Assembly: GCA_020205615.1 (NCBI GenBank)
Contig: CM035168.1
Location: forward strand, 125,374,795-125,438,794
Length of the DNA stretch: 64,000 bases
Direction: 5' to 3'
From: Panax quinquefolius
Taxonomy: Eukaryota; Streptophyta; Magnoliopsida; Apiales; Araliaceae
The first letter of the stretch is position 1. Each line of letters begins with the position of its first letter. Under the pieces are notes generated by a model. That model made no database searches. It was not told the DNA's origin and saw nothing but the letters and a program-made list of their open reading frames with translations. The position numbers and the translations under genes were made by a program. Positions 49,625 through 62,560 of the stretch are shown one piece after another.

Positions 49625-51186
49625 ATGCCTGTGAGGATGTCAGAAAAAAATACGGCTGCGCTGAAAGAGGCACTTTCTGCTCAACAAAAGCTTCTGCAAA
49701 AACTTTACAATGAGTTGGATGTGGAAAGAGAAGCTTCTTCTACGGCCGCAAGCGAAGCACTGTCTATGATATTGCGTCTCCAAGGCGAAAAGGCTGCAAT
49801 GAAACTGGAGGCAGAGCAGTATAAAAGATTGGCAGAGGAAAAGATGTGCTATGCGGAGGAATCTATGGAAATTTTCGAAAATCTTGTATATCAGAAAGAA
49901 ATGGAAGTTGCTGCTTTAGATTACCAAGTGCAGTCTTATAGGTATAAACTACAAAGTCTTGGTTATAATGATCCAGGAGTTGGTGAGATAAAATTTCCTG
50001 AGAATCTGTTGCAAAAGAATGAAACTTTAATTGGGGAGACTAGTGCTCAAAGCATTTCAAGGAGAAATACTGCTCCTCCAGTTCAGCTCAAGTTCAAGAA
50101 GGGTACTTTTGAAAGAGAGAGATCTGAAAGTCCTGAGACTGACTTGAGTACTCTAAAGGCAGTGCAGGAGGAGGAACACACGGGCGAAGAAGTAAATGAT
50201 CAGAATTTGGGTTCAGAAAAGCATTCTGATTTTTCTGCTGCTGAAAACATTAGTTCCTACTGGGAACAGATCAGAAAGTTAGACGAACGAGTGAAAGAGA
50301 TAGCAGGAGAACAGTATGCAAATTTGAGGTGTGGATCAAGGTCTCCGTCTCAACTTTCACAAGTGAGCACTAGCATGCCATATGATGCCATGAAAGGAGC
50401 CATAAGTAATGAGTTTGATCAACTTAAGCACTCTCAAAATTTATTAGGAAACGAAGTTACTACAAGCTCCAATTGTTCCCCAACTGTCCATGATGTTTTT
50501 GAAGTCCCACAACCTTCTGATATTCTCAATGGTGGTGAAAACCACCAATCAAAAGATGAGGGAAAATTGATTTTGGAAAGTGATGACAAGTGTGGAAAAC
50601 CAAATTTGCTTCCAAATGAGGCTACAAAATCATATGTTAAAGATCAAGTTGACTCTTTGAATAAAATGCTTCAAGCTAAATGCGGTGAGCTTAATCTATG
50701 TCGTCGGCCATGTGATGGAGTTTCTGTTGGCTGCCATTTGGCCGTTGTTCACCCCATTACGGATTTTTCTGATTCTCAAGCTAAGTTTCAACTGGCTAAT
50801 AAAACCTCAGAGATAGTCAAGATCCACAGGCAAGCCTCTGAACAAGAACCTAGTAATAATAAAGGGGAAGAGGAATTGAAGCTGTTGAATGCTATTCAAG
50901 AGCAACTAAATTGGATTCAATCCGAAATAAAAAGTTTAAAATCTAAGAAGTCGTCTCTTCAGGATGATTTGACTATGCTTTCTCTTATGGAGGTATTCTC
51001 TTTTTACTTGTTTCACTACTGCGTCTGTTTATTTAAATGGCCATTGCTCTCTTTCTCATTTACTTAAGTTAATAAAGTTCTATATGAAGATTTCTGAAAT
51101 TGCATGTAATTGCTATGAGTTCCATATTACAAGTTTTATAATGTATTGATATTGTTGGACAGGCAATGGTGCAATTTTGGCTCTGA
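49625..51186 (+). CDS. GTD-binding (DUF593 / zein-binding) domain protein, probable myosin-binding type
   Basis: Two coding exons, 49625-50992 and 51163-51186, joined at GAG then GTATTC and GGACAG then GCA, give about 463 residues ending AMVQFWL. I chose the ATG at 49625 because the upstream in-frame ATG lies before the acceptor at 49616. Residues about 9-113 form the coiled GTD-binding domain: TAALKEALSAQQKLLQKLY, EASSTAASEALSMILRLQGE, YKRLAEEKMCYAEESM, QKEMEVAALDYQVQSYRYKL. The rest is polar and low in conserved motifs, with a second coiled stretch near residues 415-445. No N-terminal membrane segment is visible, unlike the membrane-anchored members that serve as receptors for myosin XI, so this belongs with the shorter soluble members. 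Family members bind the globular tail of myosin XI; for this protein that is inference. No damage seen. Confidence 0.88.
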
Positions 51187-51402
51187 TCATCTGTCACACT
51201 AGTCCCAGATTAGACACCAACAGTGATTATGGGTTAATTGTCTTTAGCTACTGCTACCACTCCGATATACTTCAGGTCGTACATTGCTTGTGATATTATA
51301 AGTGTGTACAAGGATTGGAATGAATATGTAGATTGAATTTTGATTTATGTTGTTATCTATCTATCAACAGGTGTATAGATGACATGTTTTGTACATTAAC
51401 AC

Positions 51403-51403
<1 letters not shown>

Positions 51404-51439
<36 letters not shown>
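51404..51439. repeat. AAT microsatellite
   Basis: About twelve uninterrupted TAA/AAT units. Confidence 0.95.
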
Positions 51440-51441
51440 GA

Positions 51442-51553
51442 AATTGTTAAATCTACAACAAAAGTGTCGCTATAAATCTTATACCCATAGCTATACATCT
51501 ACAGCGACACGTTTATTGTGGAAATAATAAAAAATATTATGGATTTAACAATT
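51442..51553. mobile_element. Small fold-back (MITE-like) element
   Basis: A perfect 12-base terminal inverted repeat, AATTGTTAAATC at 51442-51453 and its complement at 51542-51553, encloses 112 bases. A second inverted pair inside, GTGTCGCT (51464-51471) and AGCGACAC (51503-51510), makes a nested hairpin with CAACAA/TTGTG arms. No clear target duplication is seen, so class is open. Confidence 0.55.
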
Positions 51554-51744
51554 CTCTAATAATATACTTGTATTTTTCATCAAACTGTGCAGTGATGGTG
51601 TTTTGTGTACTATAGTCTTAAAATTCAGATGCCGCAATAATGCAGATGAAAGAAGGTAGTAGCAGATCTTTATGTTACCCTTTTCACATGACACAAACTT
51701 AAGGTAAATGTATTAATAAAAATGGCCTTTATGAAAACCCTTAA

Positions 51745-54457
51745 TGTGACGACCCCAAAATAGGTCCATTCCACCCAACCCATTCTGAGTCGCCAAATAC
51801 ATGGTACAGAAACAACTACAACTTTATTATCACAACAATAAAACTGTGAGTTTAAATACAAATATTATCTTCTGCACAATATATTTATACTCAAATAAAT
51901 CCTCATCACATTTATTGATACATTATTTTACAATAATGGTGAGGACTACTAAACAACTCTCTCTAGAACCTTCATTCCATAATTCCACTAAGTACTTTCG
52001 CTACATTCTCGCCTCCCGAGAAGAAAAATGGAACAACAAGGAAAAGGGTGAAATTCAACTAGCCCAAAGAAAGAATGTTATGACTAAGATAATATACAAC
52101 AAATTATCGTTAGTCTCCAACAGAGAAAAAATCGATAGAATACAATAGACAACAAGTTTCGGATCAATATTCGCAATGAAATAATAATTCATAGAAGAGT
52201 TACGTAGAAATGAAATCTACTATAATCTATGAATTTAACGATCCATCATCAATATTTTATCCTCGTAACATCAATCAATATTCATCTCAAATCAAATATT
52301 CATCTTTTGCACTACAGCCAAAGATATTCATCAATCGGTCATGTTCATCTCAACACTGCTCATCTTTGCACTAAAGGCCAAAGATATTCATCGATCGGTC
52401 GTGTTCATTTAAACACTGCTCATCTTTGACTACGCCAAAGATATTCATCGAAATCATTCATCTTTGCACTACAGGGCCAAAGATATTCTTCAGAATCATT
52501 CATCTTTGCACTACGTGCCAAAGATATTCAATACTATCATCATTTAAGATCGAGGATGATGAAAATACTTTTAAAGAACGAATCCAAAGGAAACAAAATG
52601 ACAAATATTATGGATTCGTACTTTAAACAATCCGAAGTTCAAAAATACTTCATAAATAATCATAGTGAAGTAAAATTCAAGAATGATCAAAACATGGATA
52701 CAATCAAAGCTAGTATCCGAATAGATATTTTAGACGAAAAGAAAAATTTTCATTTTTGGTGAATAGTCGTATTCGTAAATAGTCTCAGATATCGTGAATA
52801 GTCTTGAGTATCGTGAATAAGTAACTCAGACACCAAAAGATAGAAATTCCACAAAAAAACATCTTCACGCTTCATGAATAGTACTCGTGAATAATAGTAA
52901 CTCGTGAATAAGAACTCATGAATAAGAACTCGTGAATAAGAACTCATGAATAAGAACCCCACACATGAAAAAGTTCCAAATTTGATAAAAACTTGGATCA
53001 ACATTTCAAAGATAATGATATTGAAGAAATAATATCATTACGAAAAAAATAATATCCCTTACCTCGAAGAATCGATTACTTGGGAAGGAAAGGCTCAAGT
53101 GATCTTTGAATGAAACTTATCTTGAACAAAGAACTCTCAAAGTATCTAAATACTCACAAAATACGCTCAATAATGTAGAGAGAAGAGAGAAATCTTTGTT
53201 TCGGTGTGATTTTCAATTCTAACTTAAATTTCTATTTATAGGAAAATGTTAGCCGTAGGCCAAGCAGACTTGACCTGCTACCTGGTGGCTTTACCTGCTA
53301 CTATTGCCACCCACCACATTTGAAATAAAATTCAGCACATTTCTTCACCAACCACAAGTGGGGCCCACTCAATTCTAGAATTTTCCACCAAAATCAATTA
53401 TAACCCTAATTTAAGAATCAACCACCTCTTAAAATTCATAACAAATCATTCGTTCATTTTAACGGTTCAAAATTTGTGGACATATACTCAACTTATATAT
53501 GTATAACATATCCAAAATTACAACGATCCAACGGTCGGATTAAAAATTATAACTCACGCAATACATCGTAAAAATACTGATTTGATTTTTAATACCTCCA
53601 ATCCGACAAAATACAAATAAAACATCTCAGCATTAATTCCTTCATTAATAACCACATAAATAAATCCATCATTTATATTCATATAAAATAAATATTTCCT
53701 TATCATATGAATCAATAATTAATTATTCACAAATAATATTACGAAATCACATTTATGACCAACCAGTAGTTCCTGGAAAGAGGGGCTTTCCAATAAGGAT
53801 CTCTCCTTACTGGCGCGCAATTAGGTGACCAAACCTCTCCTTAGACAGAACTTTCTAGACATTGCCAATAATGTTATCTAATAATATTATTCAAATAATA
53901 TGAATTATTGATCTGATAATGGGAAATATCATGCGATGTGATTATTGAACAACAATAATATAAAATATCAACGCAGCAATTATTGAATCAATAAAATAAA
54001 ATATTGAACAGTAACTACTGTAATAATTATTGAGTAGTGCCTTCTTACGTAAGGATCAATAATTCAACAATCACTGCAATCTGGTGTCTTCTTTGTGCAA
54101 CCACGCGTATTCAGTATTTTTAACCACCGGGTATTCCAACAGTCTTAATTGATAATAACCTACGCCTGTTATTTATAACCAACTTATATTTGTCGTTTTC
54201 CTCATCCAATCGCTTTCAGTTATGGGACCCACATGCGGCTGTCAAATAAATGCGAATATTCCCACAAGCGATCGAATATTCCACGACCAAACGAATATTC
54301 CCCGACAAAAATGAATATTTTATAACCACTTGCTTATTTTGAAATATTTATGTATTTAACCCTTTTTTTACTATCCACATTAATCAAATCAACCTTACTA
54401 TTTCAAAATAATAAATAAAAGAAATTCCTTTTTATTTAAAAATTTTCTGGTCTTCTG
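51745..54457 (-). repeat. 3' LTR of element F
   Basis: Same order of arrays, TATA box (near 53232) and GTGGGGCCCAC site (near 53357) as B and C. Its inner end reads TCTTCTG instead of TCTTACA. Confidence 0.9.
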
Positions 54458-57400
54458 AACCTCCCTCCTTATGAAATTTCGTCCTCGAAATTGACGTATC
54501 GCGATACTGGTGTTTCGAAAAGGTAAAGATACCTCGCTTTCATTTTCGTTTCCAACTCCCAGTCATTTCCTCAATAAAGCATGGTTTCTCCACAAAACTT
54601 TAACTTATGGTATAACCTCGATACATAGGTCATGTTCTTTCCTCTACAAAATCTTGGCCAGTACCTCCTCGTGCGTTAAGTCTTCTGGCTATCTCGTCCG
54701 GCTTCTAACTTCAATGACGTGTTTCGGTCGTCCACATATTTACGTAACATCGATCGTGAAAAAACGTTATGAACACGCGTCATACTTGGTGGTAAAACGA
54801 GTCTATAGGCCACGATTCCTATTCGATCGAGAATTTCAAATGGATTAATAAATCGAAGGTTTAAGCTTTCCTCACCTCACCGATTCTCGCTTTTAAAATA
54901 ACAACTTCTTGCACCTCCTTCTTCAAATTCATCACCTCGGTGTGTAGCTTGAATGAATTTTAACTTTATCGATTAAAGTCGATTATACTCAGTATATCAT
55001 CACGTGCTCATATATCATCACGTGGGTACCTAGAGTTTTCATCTCCATCTCTATTATTTGTATATTATACTGAAATGAGTCTTTGACAATATTGTACTCG
55101 TGCTTGTATACGATCTTCTACTCAACACGCCGCCTACCACGTTCGCTTTTCCAGGGATGGCATGGTCGTAACATGTCTTTGAAATGAGTCTCCTCTCGAG
55201 TTCTTCAAGCTCTTCCCACATTCCTTGCTCCATTCAATTTTGTATCTCTACGAGTCACGTTAATGGAATAGCGATTCGAGAATATCCTTCAACGAATCTC
55301 CGATAATAACCAACTAAGCTTCAAAAGCTACGCATTTCGATTCATGGACTTAGGTTGTTCTCAATCGCGACTCATATCCCAACCTTGGATAAAGACGTCA
55401 CAATGACACCTATCGGTTTACTATCGCATCGAATATGACATCCCTTACGAGAGAAAGCAGCTTAGTGAATTCCACAAAGAAGTCACCAGATAAAGGCTCA
55501 AAATTAATTCTATAGTTGAATTTTTAACTCACGAAGTTCAATAGAGCCATTCGATATGAGATTTTAGAAATGAGTTTTGTCTGGGGTTCAAAGTCGATAC
55601 AAAATTTAATATCGGTCTTTGGGAGTAAGCCAAGAAATTCTTGAAAATACGTCGGGAAAAATCAATAACAACAGAATATTATTCAAATCGGCGTGTCTTT
55701 ATTCAAATCCATAACATGGACTAAGAAAACTTGACATCCGTAATAAACGAATGACTTCATGGCTTGATATGAAAATGTTTGACTACAATGGTTTGATTGC
55801 TTGAGTTGAATAACGAGTTGCTTAGGAATATGAAAACTAACAACCTTACAAAAGCAATCAATTTTGGCATGATGAGTAGTTAACCTTAAAATCACATCAA
55901 AAACAAATATCTCTATAGAAATAAGGTTAACGTGTAATGTGATAGTACCAACTGAATCAAGCAAGATTTTTAAACAACGGATGTAATGAAAGTTTCTCTA
56001 ACTGAGTCTCCATAAATAGTTCAAAGTCTAATTTCTCCGTAGTCAAGTTCAAACGTTGGTATGCAAGAGAGATAAAAGAATGGGTAGAAACGATATCTAG
56101 TAAGGTATAAACTTCGCAGAATTTATAATTAACTAACCTGCGTCTAACTTCGTTCGGGTTCTCGCATTTTGACCGATCACAACAAACGCTTTCTTCCGGA
56201 ATCGTTGACTTTGACTTTTCGGGACGATCTTTTGAGTCACCGCCTCCATTGCACTAGGTTTTCGATATCGTCATAATCTCGACGATATGTCCTTCTTTTC
56301 CACAATTATAGCATACCTTAAACTGTTGTGGGCGCTTTGGTGATATATCCTCTTTCCGCATTTGTAACATACGACCGATGGTGGTCTTTCTCCTCCCTTG
56401 GAACCCGACTTGCCCTTTGGCCGAGCGTCTTCACACGGTCGTTGTTGAATCTCCTCTTTTAAAATCTCCTCCCAACTCGCTTCTTCTATTTTCATGGCCA
56501 CGATTACCACCAGAGTGGTTACTGCCTTTGTCCGTGATCTTCTTTCTCCACCGGGTTATCGTTATTACGATGATCGCTTTTTGGTATGATCCTGGTTATG
56601 GTCCCTCGGTTGAACGTACTTCGTTATCTCGCTTCTAACAATCGAGCCTCATTTAAACATCTCGAATAGAGAGAAAATTTATGAGAAATGAGATCTTGAC
56701 GTATCTTGGGTTTCAAACCTCTCGAAACATCCGCGTCATCGTTCCTCATTCTCCACCAAATGAGGTGCAAACACGGATAACTCATGAAACTTCGCCTCGT
56801 CTTTGGGACACCGCCATGTTATTCTCGCTCAATCTAATAAACTCCACTTCCTTCATACGATAGCCCGAATACTTTCGTGGAAGTACTTGTCATTGAACTG
56901 CTTTTAAACGTCTCCCACGAGCATCTTTGAGTGCGCGGTGAATGGTACGCTTCATGATTCCCACCAAAATGTCTGCCTGCATACGGAACATAAAAGTAGC
57001 GAATGGAACTTTCGTTTCCTTCGTGCATCAAGACATCGAATATCTTGGTAATTTGCTTGACCCATGTTTCCGCCGTGATCGGATCGGCTTTCCCAGAATT
57101 CAGTGGTCCCAACTCTTTGAACTGCTTGGCACGTGACCACCCGCAATTCTTATCATCTCCTCCTCAGTATTTTGAACACGAGTCTCCTCGTGCGATTTTG
57201 CATGAACTGCAAAAAGCTTCTAAACATCCCCTCGTTCATCATCTGCTCAGTGGTGTTATTCACAGGAGGTACATTGCCAGCCTGTTGCACGTTCTCCTCG
57301 TTGGTAAGTACAGGCATCTCCACGGTCTCATTTACACCACTATTAATATTCTCGGTCGACATTCTCAATCATCGCTCATAAAACAAGGGTTAATTAAGGA

Positions 57401-57551
57401 AATCAATCACATAATATCCCTATATATCTTGACCAACTAACAAATAAGCTTAGGTAGGACACCTTTAGAAAGGATTTACTCGTCTCTCCCCTCCTAGTTC
57501 TATTCCCCATCTCCGCTGGAGAGATCATATCCCTAAGCTCGATACCAACCG
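54458..57551 (-). pseudogene. Element F internal region: gag to chromodomain stub with polymerase cores deleted
   Basis: On the - strand: primer site (about 57535-57551), gag start MSTENINSG near 57360 with FLQFMQNR, gag core KQITKIFDVL (about 57060), two knuckles including CYKCGK and a second CYNCGKE-like one (about 56370-56285), protease VGTITL and DVILRLTTHHAK (about 55950-55850), RT N-terminal linker, RT end, the shared RNase H deletion junction at 55151-55164, integrase C-terminus, and polypurine tract complement at 54458-54472. Several stops and frame slips. Same core losses as B and C. Confidence 0.8.
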
Positions 57552-60268
57552 TGATTTACCCCAAAATAGGTCCATTCCACACCCAACCCATTCTGAAGTC
57601 GCCAAATACATGGTATGTAAAACAACTACAACTTTATTATCACAACAATAAAATCGTGAGTTTAAATACAAATATTATCTTACTGTATAATATTTATACT
57701 CAAATAAATCCTCATCACATTTATTGATACATTATTTTACAATAATGGTGAGGACTACTAAACAACTCTCTCTAGAACCTTCATTCCATACCCCACTTAG
57801 TACTCGCTACATTCTCGCCTCCCCGGAAGAAAAATGGAACAACAAGGAAAAGGGTGAGCTCAACTAGCCCAATAAAGAATGTTATGACTAAGATAATATA
57901 CAACAAATTATCGTTAGTCTCCAACAGGAAAAATCGATAGAATCTGCATGAGCAACAAGTTTCGATCAATATTACGACCCGAAATAATAATTCATAGAAG
58001 AGTTACGTAGAGAATGAAATCTACTATAATCTATGAATTTAACAGATCCATCATCAATATTTTATCCTGTAACATCAATCAATATTCATCTCAAATCAAA
58101 TATTCATCTTTGCCTTCTGTGCCAAAGATATTCATCAATCGGTCGTGTTCATCTCAACACTGCTCATCTTTGCACTAAAGGCCAAAGATATTCATCGATC
58201 GGTCGTATTCATTTAAACACACATTCATCTTTGCACTACAGGCCAAAGATATTCATCGAAATCATTCATCTTTGCACTACAGCCAAAGATATTCTTGAAA
58301 ATCATTCATCTTTGCACTACGGCAAAGATATTCAATACTATCATCATTTAAGACGAGGATGATGAAAAATACTTTTAAAGAACGAATCCGATGAAAACAA
58401 AATGACAAATATTATGGATTCGTACTTTAAACAATCCGAGTTCAAAAATACTTCATAAATAATCATAGTGAAGTAAAATTCAAGAATGATCAAAACATGG
58501 ATACAATCAAAGCTAGTATCCGAATAGATATTTTAGACGAAAAGAAAAATTTTCATTTTTGGTGAATAGTCTTAGTATTCGTGAATAGTCAGTGATATCG
58601 TGAATAGTCTTAGTATACGTGAATAGTAACTCAGACACCAAAAGATAGAAATTCCACAAAAAAAACATCTTCACGCTTCATGAATAGTACTCGTGAATAG
58701 TAACTCGTGAATAGTAACTCATGAATAGTAACTCGTGAATAAGAACTCATGAATAATATAACCCGACATGAAAAAGTTCCAAATTTGATAAAACTTCGGA
58801 TCAACATTTCAAAGATAATGATATTGAAGAAATAATATCATTCTGAAAAAATAATATCCCTTACCTCAAAGAATCGATTATTGGAAGGAAAGGCGGAAGT
58901 GATCTTTGAATGAAACTTATCTTGAGCAAAGAACTCTCAAAGTATCTAAATACTCACAAAATACGCTCAATAATGTAGAGAGAAAGAGAAAATCTTTGTT
59001 TACGGTGTGATTTTCAATTCTAACTTAGCCCTCTATTTATAGGAAAATGTTAGCCGTAGAAAGCGAGACTTGACTGCTTTACACAGTGGCTTTACTCGCT
59101 ACTATTGCCACCCACCACATTTGAAATAAAATTCAGCACATTTCTTCACCAACCACAAGTGGGGCCCACTCAATTCTAGAATTTTCCACCAAAATCAATT
59201 ATAACCCTAATTTAAATCAACCACCTCTTAAAATTCATAACAAATCATTCGTTCATTTTTAACGGTTCAAAATTTGTGGACATATACTCAACTTATATAT
59301 GTATAACATATCCAAAATTACAACGATCCAACGATTTGGATTAAAAATTATAACTCACATTAATACATCGTAAAAATACTTTGATTTGATTTTTAATACC
59401 TCCAATCCGACAAAATACAAATAAAACATCTCGGCATTAATTCCTTCATTAATAACCACATAAATAAATCCATCATTTATATTCATATAAAATAAATATT
59501 TCCTTATCATATGAATCAATAATTAATTATTCACAAATAATATTACGAATCACATTTATAACAACCAGTAGTTCCCTGAAGCAGGGGCTTTCGAATAAGG
59601 ATCTCTTCTTCTTTGGCGCAATGATTAGGTGACCAAACCTCTCCTTGATGTAACTTTCTAGACATTGCCAATAATGTTATCTAATAATATTATTCAAATA
59701 ATATGAATTATTGATCCGATAATGGGAAATCTTGTGCGGTGACAATTATTGAACAACAATAATATAAAATATCAACGCAAAGACAATTATTGAATCAATA
59801 AAATAAAATATTGAGCGATAACTCATCGTAATAATTATTGAGTAGTGCCTTCTTTACGTAAGGATCATAATTTCAACAATCTTTGTGCAATACTGGTAAT
59901 GCTTCTTGTCTGACCATAGCGTATTCTTGTATTTTAACCACCGGGTATTCCAACAATCTTAATCTGCAATAACTACTGCTTATTTATAACCAACTTATAT
60001 TTGTCGTTTTCCTCATCCAATCGCTTTCAGTTATGGGGCCCACACATGGGCTGCTTGTCAGTATCGTCGAATATTCCAAAGCGATCGAATATTCCACGAC
60101 CAAAACGAATATTCCCCGAATAAAATGAATATTTTATAACCACTTGCTTATTTTGAAATATTTGCGTATTTAACCCTTTACTATCCACATTAATCAAATC
60201 AACCCTTACTATTTCAAAATAATAAATAAAGGAAATTCCTTTTTATTTAAAAAATTTCGGGTCTTACA
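57552..60268 (-). repeat. 5' LTR of element F
   Basis: Pairs with 51745-54457; TATA box near 59035 on the - strand; three to four AATATTC palindromes at 60068-60130. Confidence 0.9.
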
Positions 60269-60273
60269 CTTAA

Positions 60274-60867
60274 CAAAGATTTTCGGGTCCTCTATTGTGC
60301 TTAAGGCCGTAAAATGAGCAAACAGTTCGGGCTCGATTCGTATTCGCTCGACTAAAAGTTCGATTCGAGCTCTATTTGAAATATAAATGAGTCAAATATG
60401 AGCAAATTTTAAAGTTCGATAAATTATTCGAACATTCTCAAATTGTAATTTTCTATTGATATTCGGATCATATTCATTCGAAAAGTTCAAAATGCTCGGA
60501 CTCCATTCGGATTCGTGCTCGACTCGATAGCTAAATGAGCTTCAATCAAACCTTAATAACTATAAAAAATGTTCTAGCGTTATATCATGTAGACGGAGAA
60601 TAATAATATCTATTTGGTTGAATTGTATGGGATTTTCAAATTCATAACTTAGTAATATTAATATTATTAAATCACATAAAACCACTTCATATTATTAATA
60701 CAGAAAAAAATACCTATTTGGTTGAACTGTATGGATATTATTATTCTGATTAATATTAATAATCACATTATTTATATTAATATTAAAAATAATTATTAAT
60801 ATTATTTTTATAATATTAATACATAAATATCATACTCTCATACTCGAAATAATATTTATAATTTATA

Positions 60868-60912
<45 letters not shown>

Positions 60913-61590
60913 TGCAGATGGAATATAATGATAATAATATATTTTTTTAAAGACTAATATTTATTTTATATTAATAATAATATTTATTTTTATATTAATA
61001 ATAATATTATTAATATTATTATAAAAATAAGAAAAAATATTAAATGTGATAATAATAATAATAACAATTAACTTTTTTCCATGTTAACAAACCCACTTTA
61101 TTATTAATATTAATATAAAAATAAATCTTAATACAAGAGAAAATGTCTTTTTGGGAAAATGTAAAGTTTTAATATAAAGACTAATCTTTGCGATAAATGA
61201 ACAGCTAGGCCCGTGATCATACGACCAGGGTTTGAAGAGGGCGGTTATGAGTTTGAATAGTTGGAAACCATTCTTTTAAAGTGTATTCAGAATTTTTTTA
61301 ATTTTTATTCAAGCGGTGTGACTTGACTCAAGTGACAATTTTAATTTTTTTTTATTCTCGGTAAGCACAACTTATCTTTGCTTGGATTATTTTTATTTTT
61401 TTATGTGATTTTGATGTGCTGAGTCGTGACATATAATGGATAAATGTGTTAAAAAAAATATATATATCTGGCCGGTACAAGCTGTGTCGGCTGGACTATT
61501 TTAATATTAAAAAAACATTTTGTTTAATTAAAATGACAACAGTTGACCATGTGGGGCCCTTATATTAAAATAAAACCTGGTACAACCTGT
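60274..61590. other. Intergenic DNA, AT-rich, with a CG-containing low-complexity patch
   Basis: 60285-60545 is unusual for its repeated TTCG and GCTCG words (for example GGCTCGATTCGTATTCGCTCG), a pattern often seen in old plant transposon remnants; I cannot name it. 60876-60911 is an AAT microsatellite, and 60640-61080 is nearly pure AT with repeated TTAATATTATT. No gene seen. Confidence 0.5.
60876..60911. repeat. AAT microsatellite
   Basis: About eleven AAT units within an AT-rich intergenic region. Confidence 0.9.
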
Positions 61591-61591
61591 T

Positions 61592-62016
61592 AGAGCATTC
61601 ACAGCAGTTTTCCTAATAAACTCTTTATCCCCACATTTGAAGTCATTTTTTGTAAAAATTATTACTACTAATTATAAATTTTATTATTTTATAATTAAAA
61701 TAATGTTGTTTTAGTTCTCATAAACACATAATGATCGTTGCACATTTTGATTTCTAGCAATATCTATTTTTAAATTAAAATAATTGCAAATTTTAAATTC
61801 AAACAACAATTACTTTTAAATAAAAATAGTTCTGACGTTAAAACATGATTTGACTGTTGAAACTTTCAAATTTTAACTTTTAAATTTTAATATTTAAGGA
61901 ATCAATATTAGGAACATGTTGGGTAGATAGTGAAAAAATTGAATCCCTATCCTACAGAATGACCCAATAGCACTGCAGTGTAGTGATAGAGATAAAGAAA
62001 CTGTTGTGAATGCTCT
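61592..62016. mobile_element. Candidate MITE, PIF/Harbinger (Tourist) type
   Basis: Terminal inverted repeats AGAGCATTCACAGCAGTTT at the left and the complement of AGAGCATTCACAACAGTTT at the right (one mismatch) enclose 425 non-coding AT-rich bases. Tourist-like plant MITEs have GAGCAT-type ends and TTA/TAA target sites; the flanks read TTA-GAGC and GCTC-TAA, close to that. Confidence 0.65.
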
Positions 62017-62202
62017 AATTTAGGCACAACAACCTGTGCCGGGTGGACAATTTTTATCATTCAATCTAAGCTTTTCAATAAGTTGACGGTCCAAAAGTGG
62101 GTTGCTATAATAGTGTCCATGACAACCGATTGCCATGGATGAAATCTCATATATATATATTTATATGGTTACATTCACAGCAACTGATTGATGTGAATAG
62201 AA

Positions 62203-62204
<2 letters not shown>

Positions 62205-62236
<32 letters not shown>

Positions 62237-62240
62237 TATA
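62205..62240. repeat. TC/TA microsatellite
   Basis: About five TC units followed by about thirteen TA units, about 320 bases upstream of the RpoTp start codon. Confidence 0.9.
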
Positions 62241-62560
62241 AGAGTGACATTTTTTTTGAAAAAAGGAGTTGTAGTATCTTTCCTTTATTCCGTGAGTTAA
62301 ACATCAAACTATAAAGAAACTTGGCAAAAATTAAACCAATATAATATTTTATTATTATTTATTTATTTTTGCAAATTTATAAACTAGAACCAAACGGTAA
62401 AGGACAATGGTCCATAGGTTCAAGGGAGGTTTTATGTTCGATTTCATCAGTCTCACTATCTCAAAGTGTCCAGTACCTCCCTTATCTACCATCGTCCCTT
62501 ATCTACCATCTTATGCCCTCCCTCCCCCCGTCTTGCCAGAAACGACAGTCATTCGCAGAG

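Larger units (their letters stand above)
51187..51744. other. 3' flank of the DUF593 gene with microsatellite and fold-back element
   Basis: Contains the untranslated region and flank: an AAT microsatellite at about 51404-51439 and the fold-back at 51442-51553. No further gene seen. Element F begins at 51745. Confidence 0.5.
51745..60268 (-). mobile_element. LTR retrotransposon F, non-autonomous, downstream of the DUF593 gene
   Basis: The + strand start TGTGACGACCCC (51745) and end GGGTCTTACA (60268) are flanked by CTTAA at 51740-51744 and 60269-60273. The LTRs are 2713 bases (51745-54457) and 2717 bases (57552-60268), with a 3.1-kb internal region. Same family as B and C. Inserted about 560 bases after the stop codon of the DUF593 gene. 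Confidence 0.93.

Noticed and set aside
62369..62560. In-frame N-terminal extension of the RpoTp exon
   Set aside because: The ATG at 62561 begins a typical transit peptide in a good context, and the upstream part has no conserved motif; it is probably the untranslated leader.
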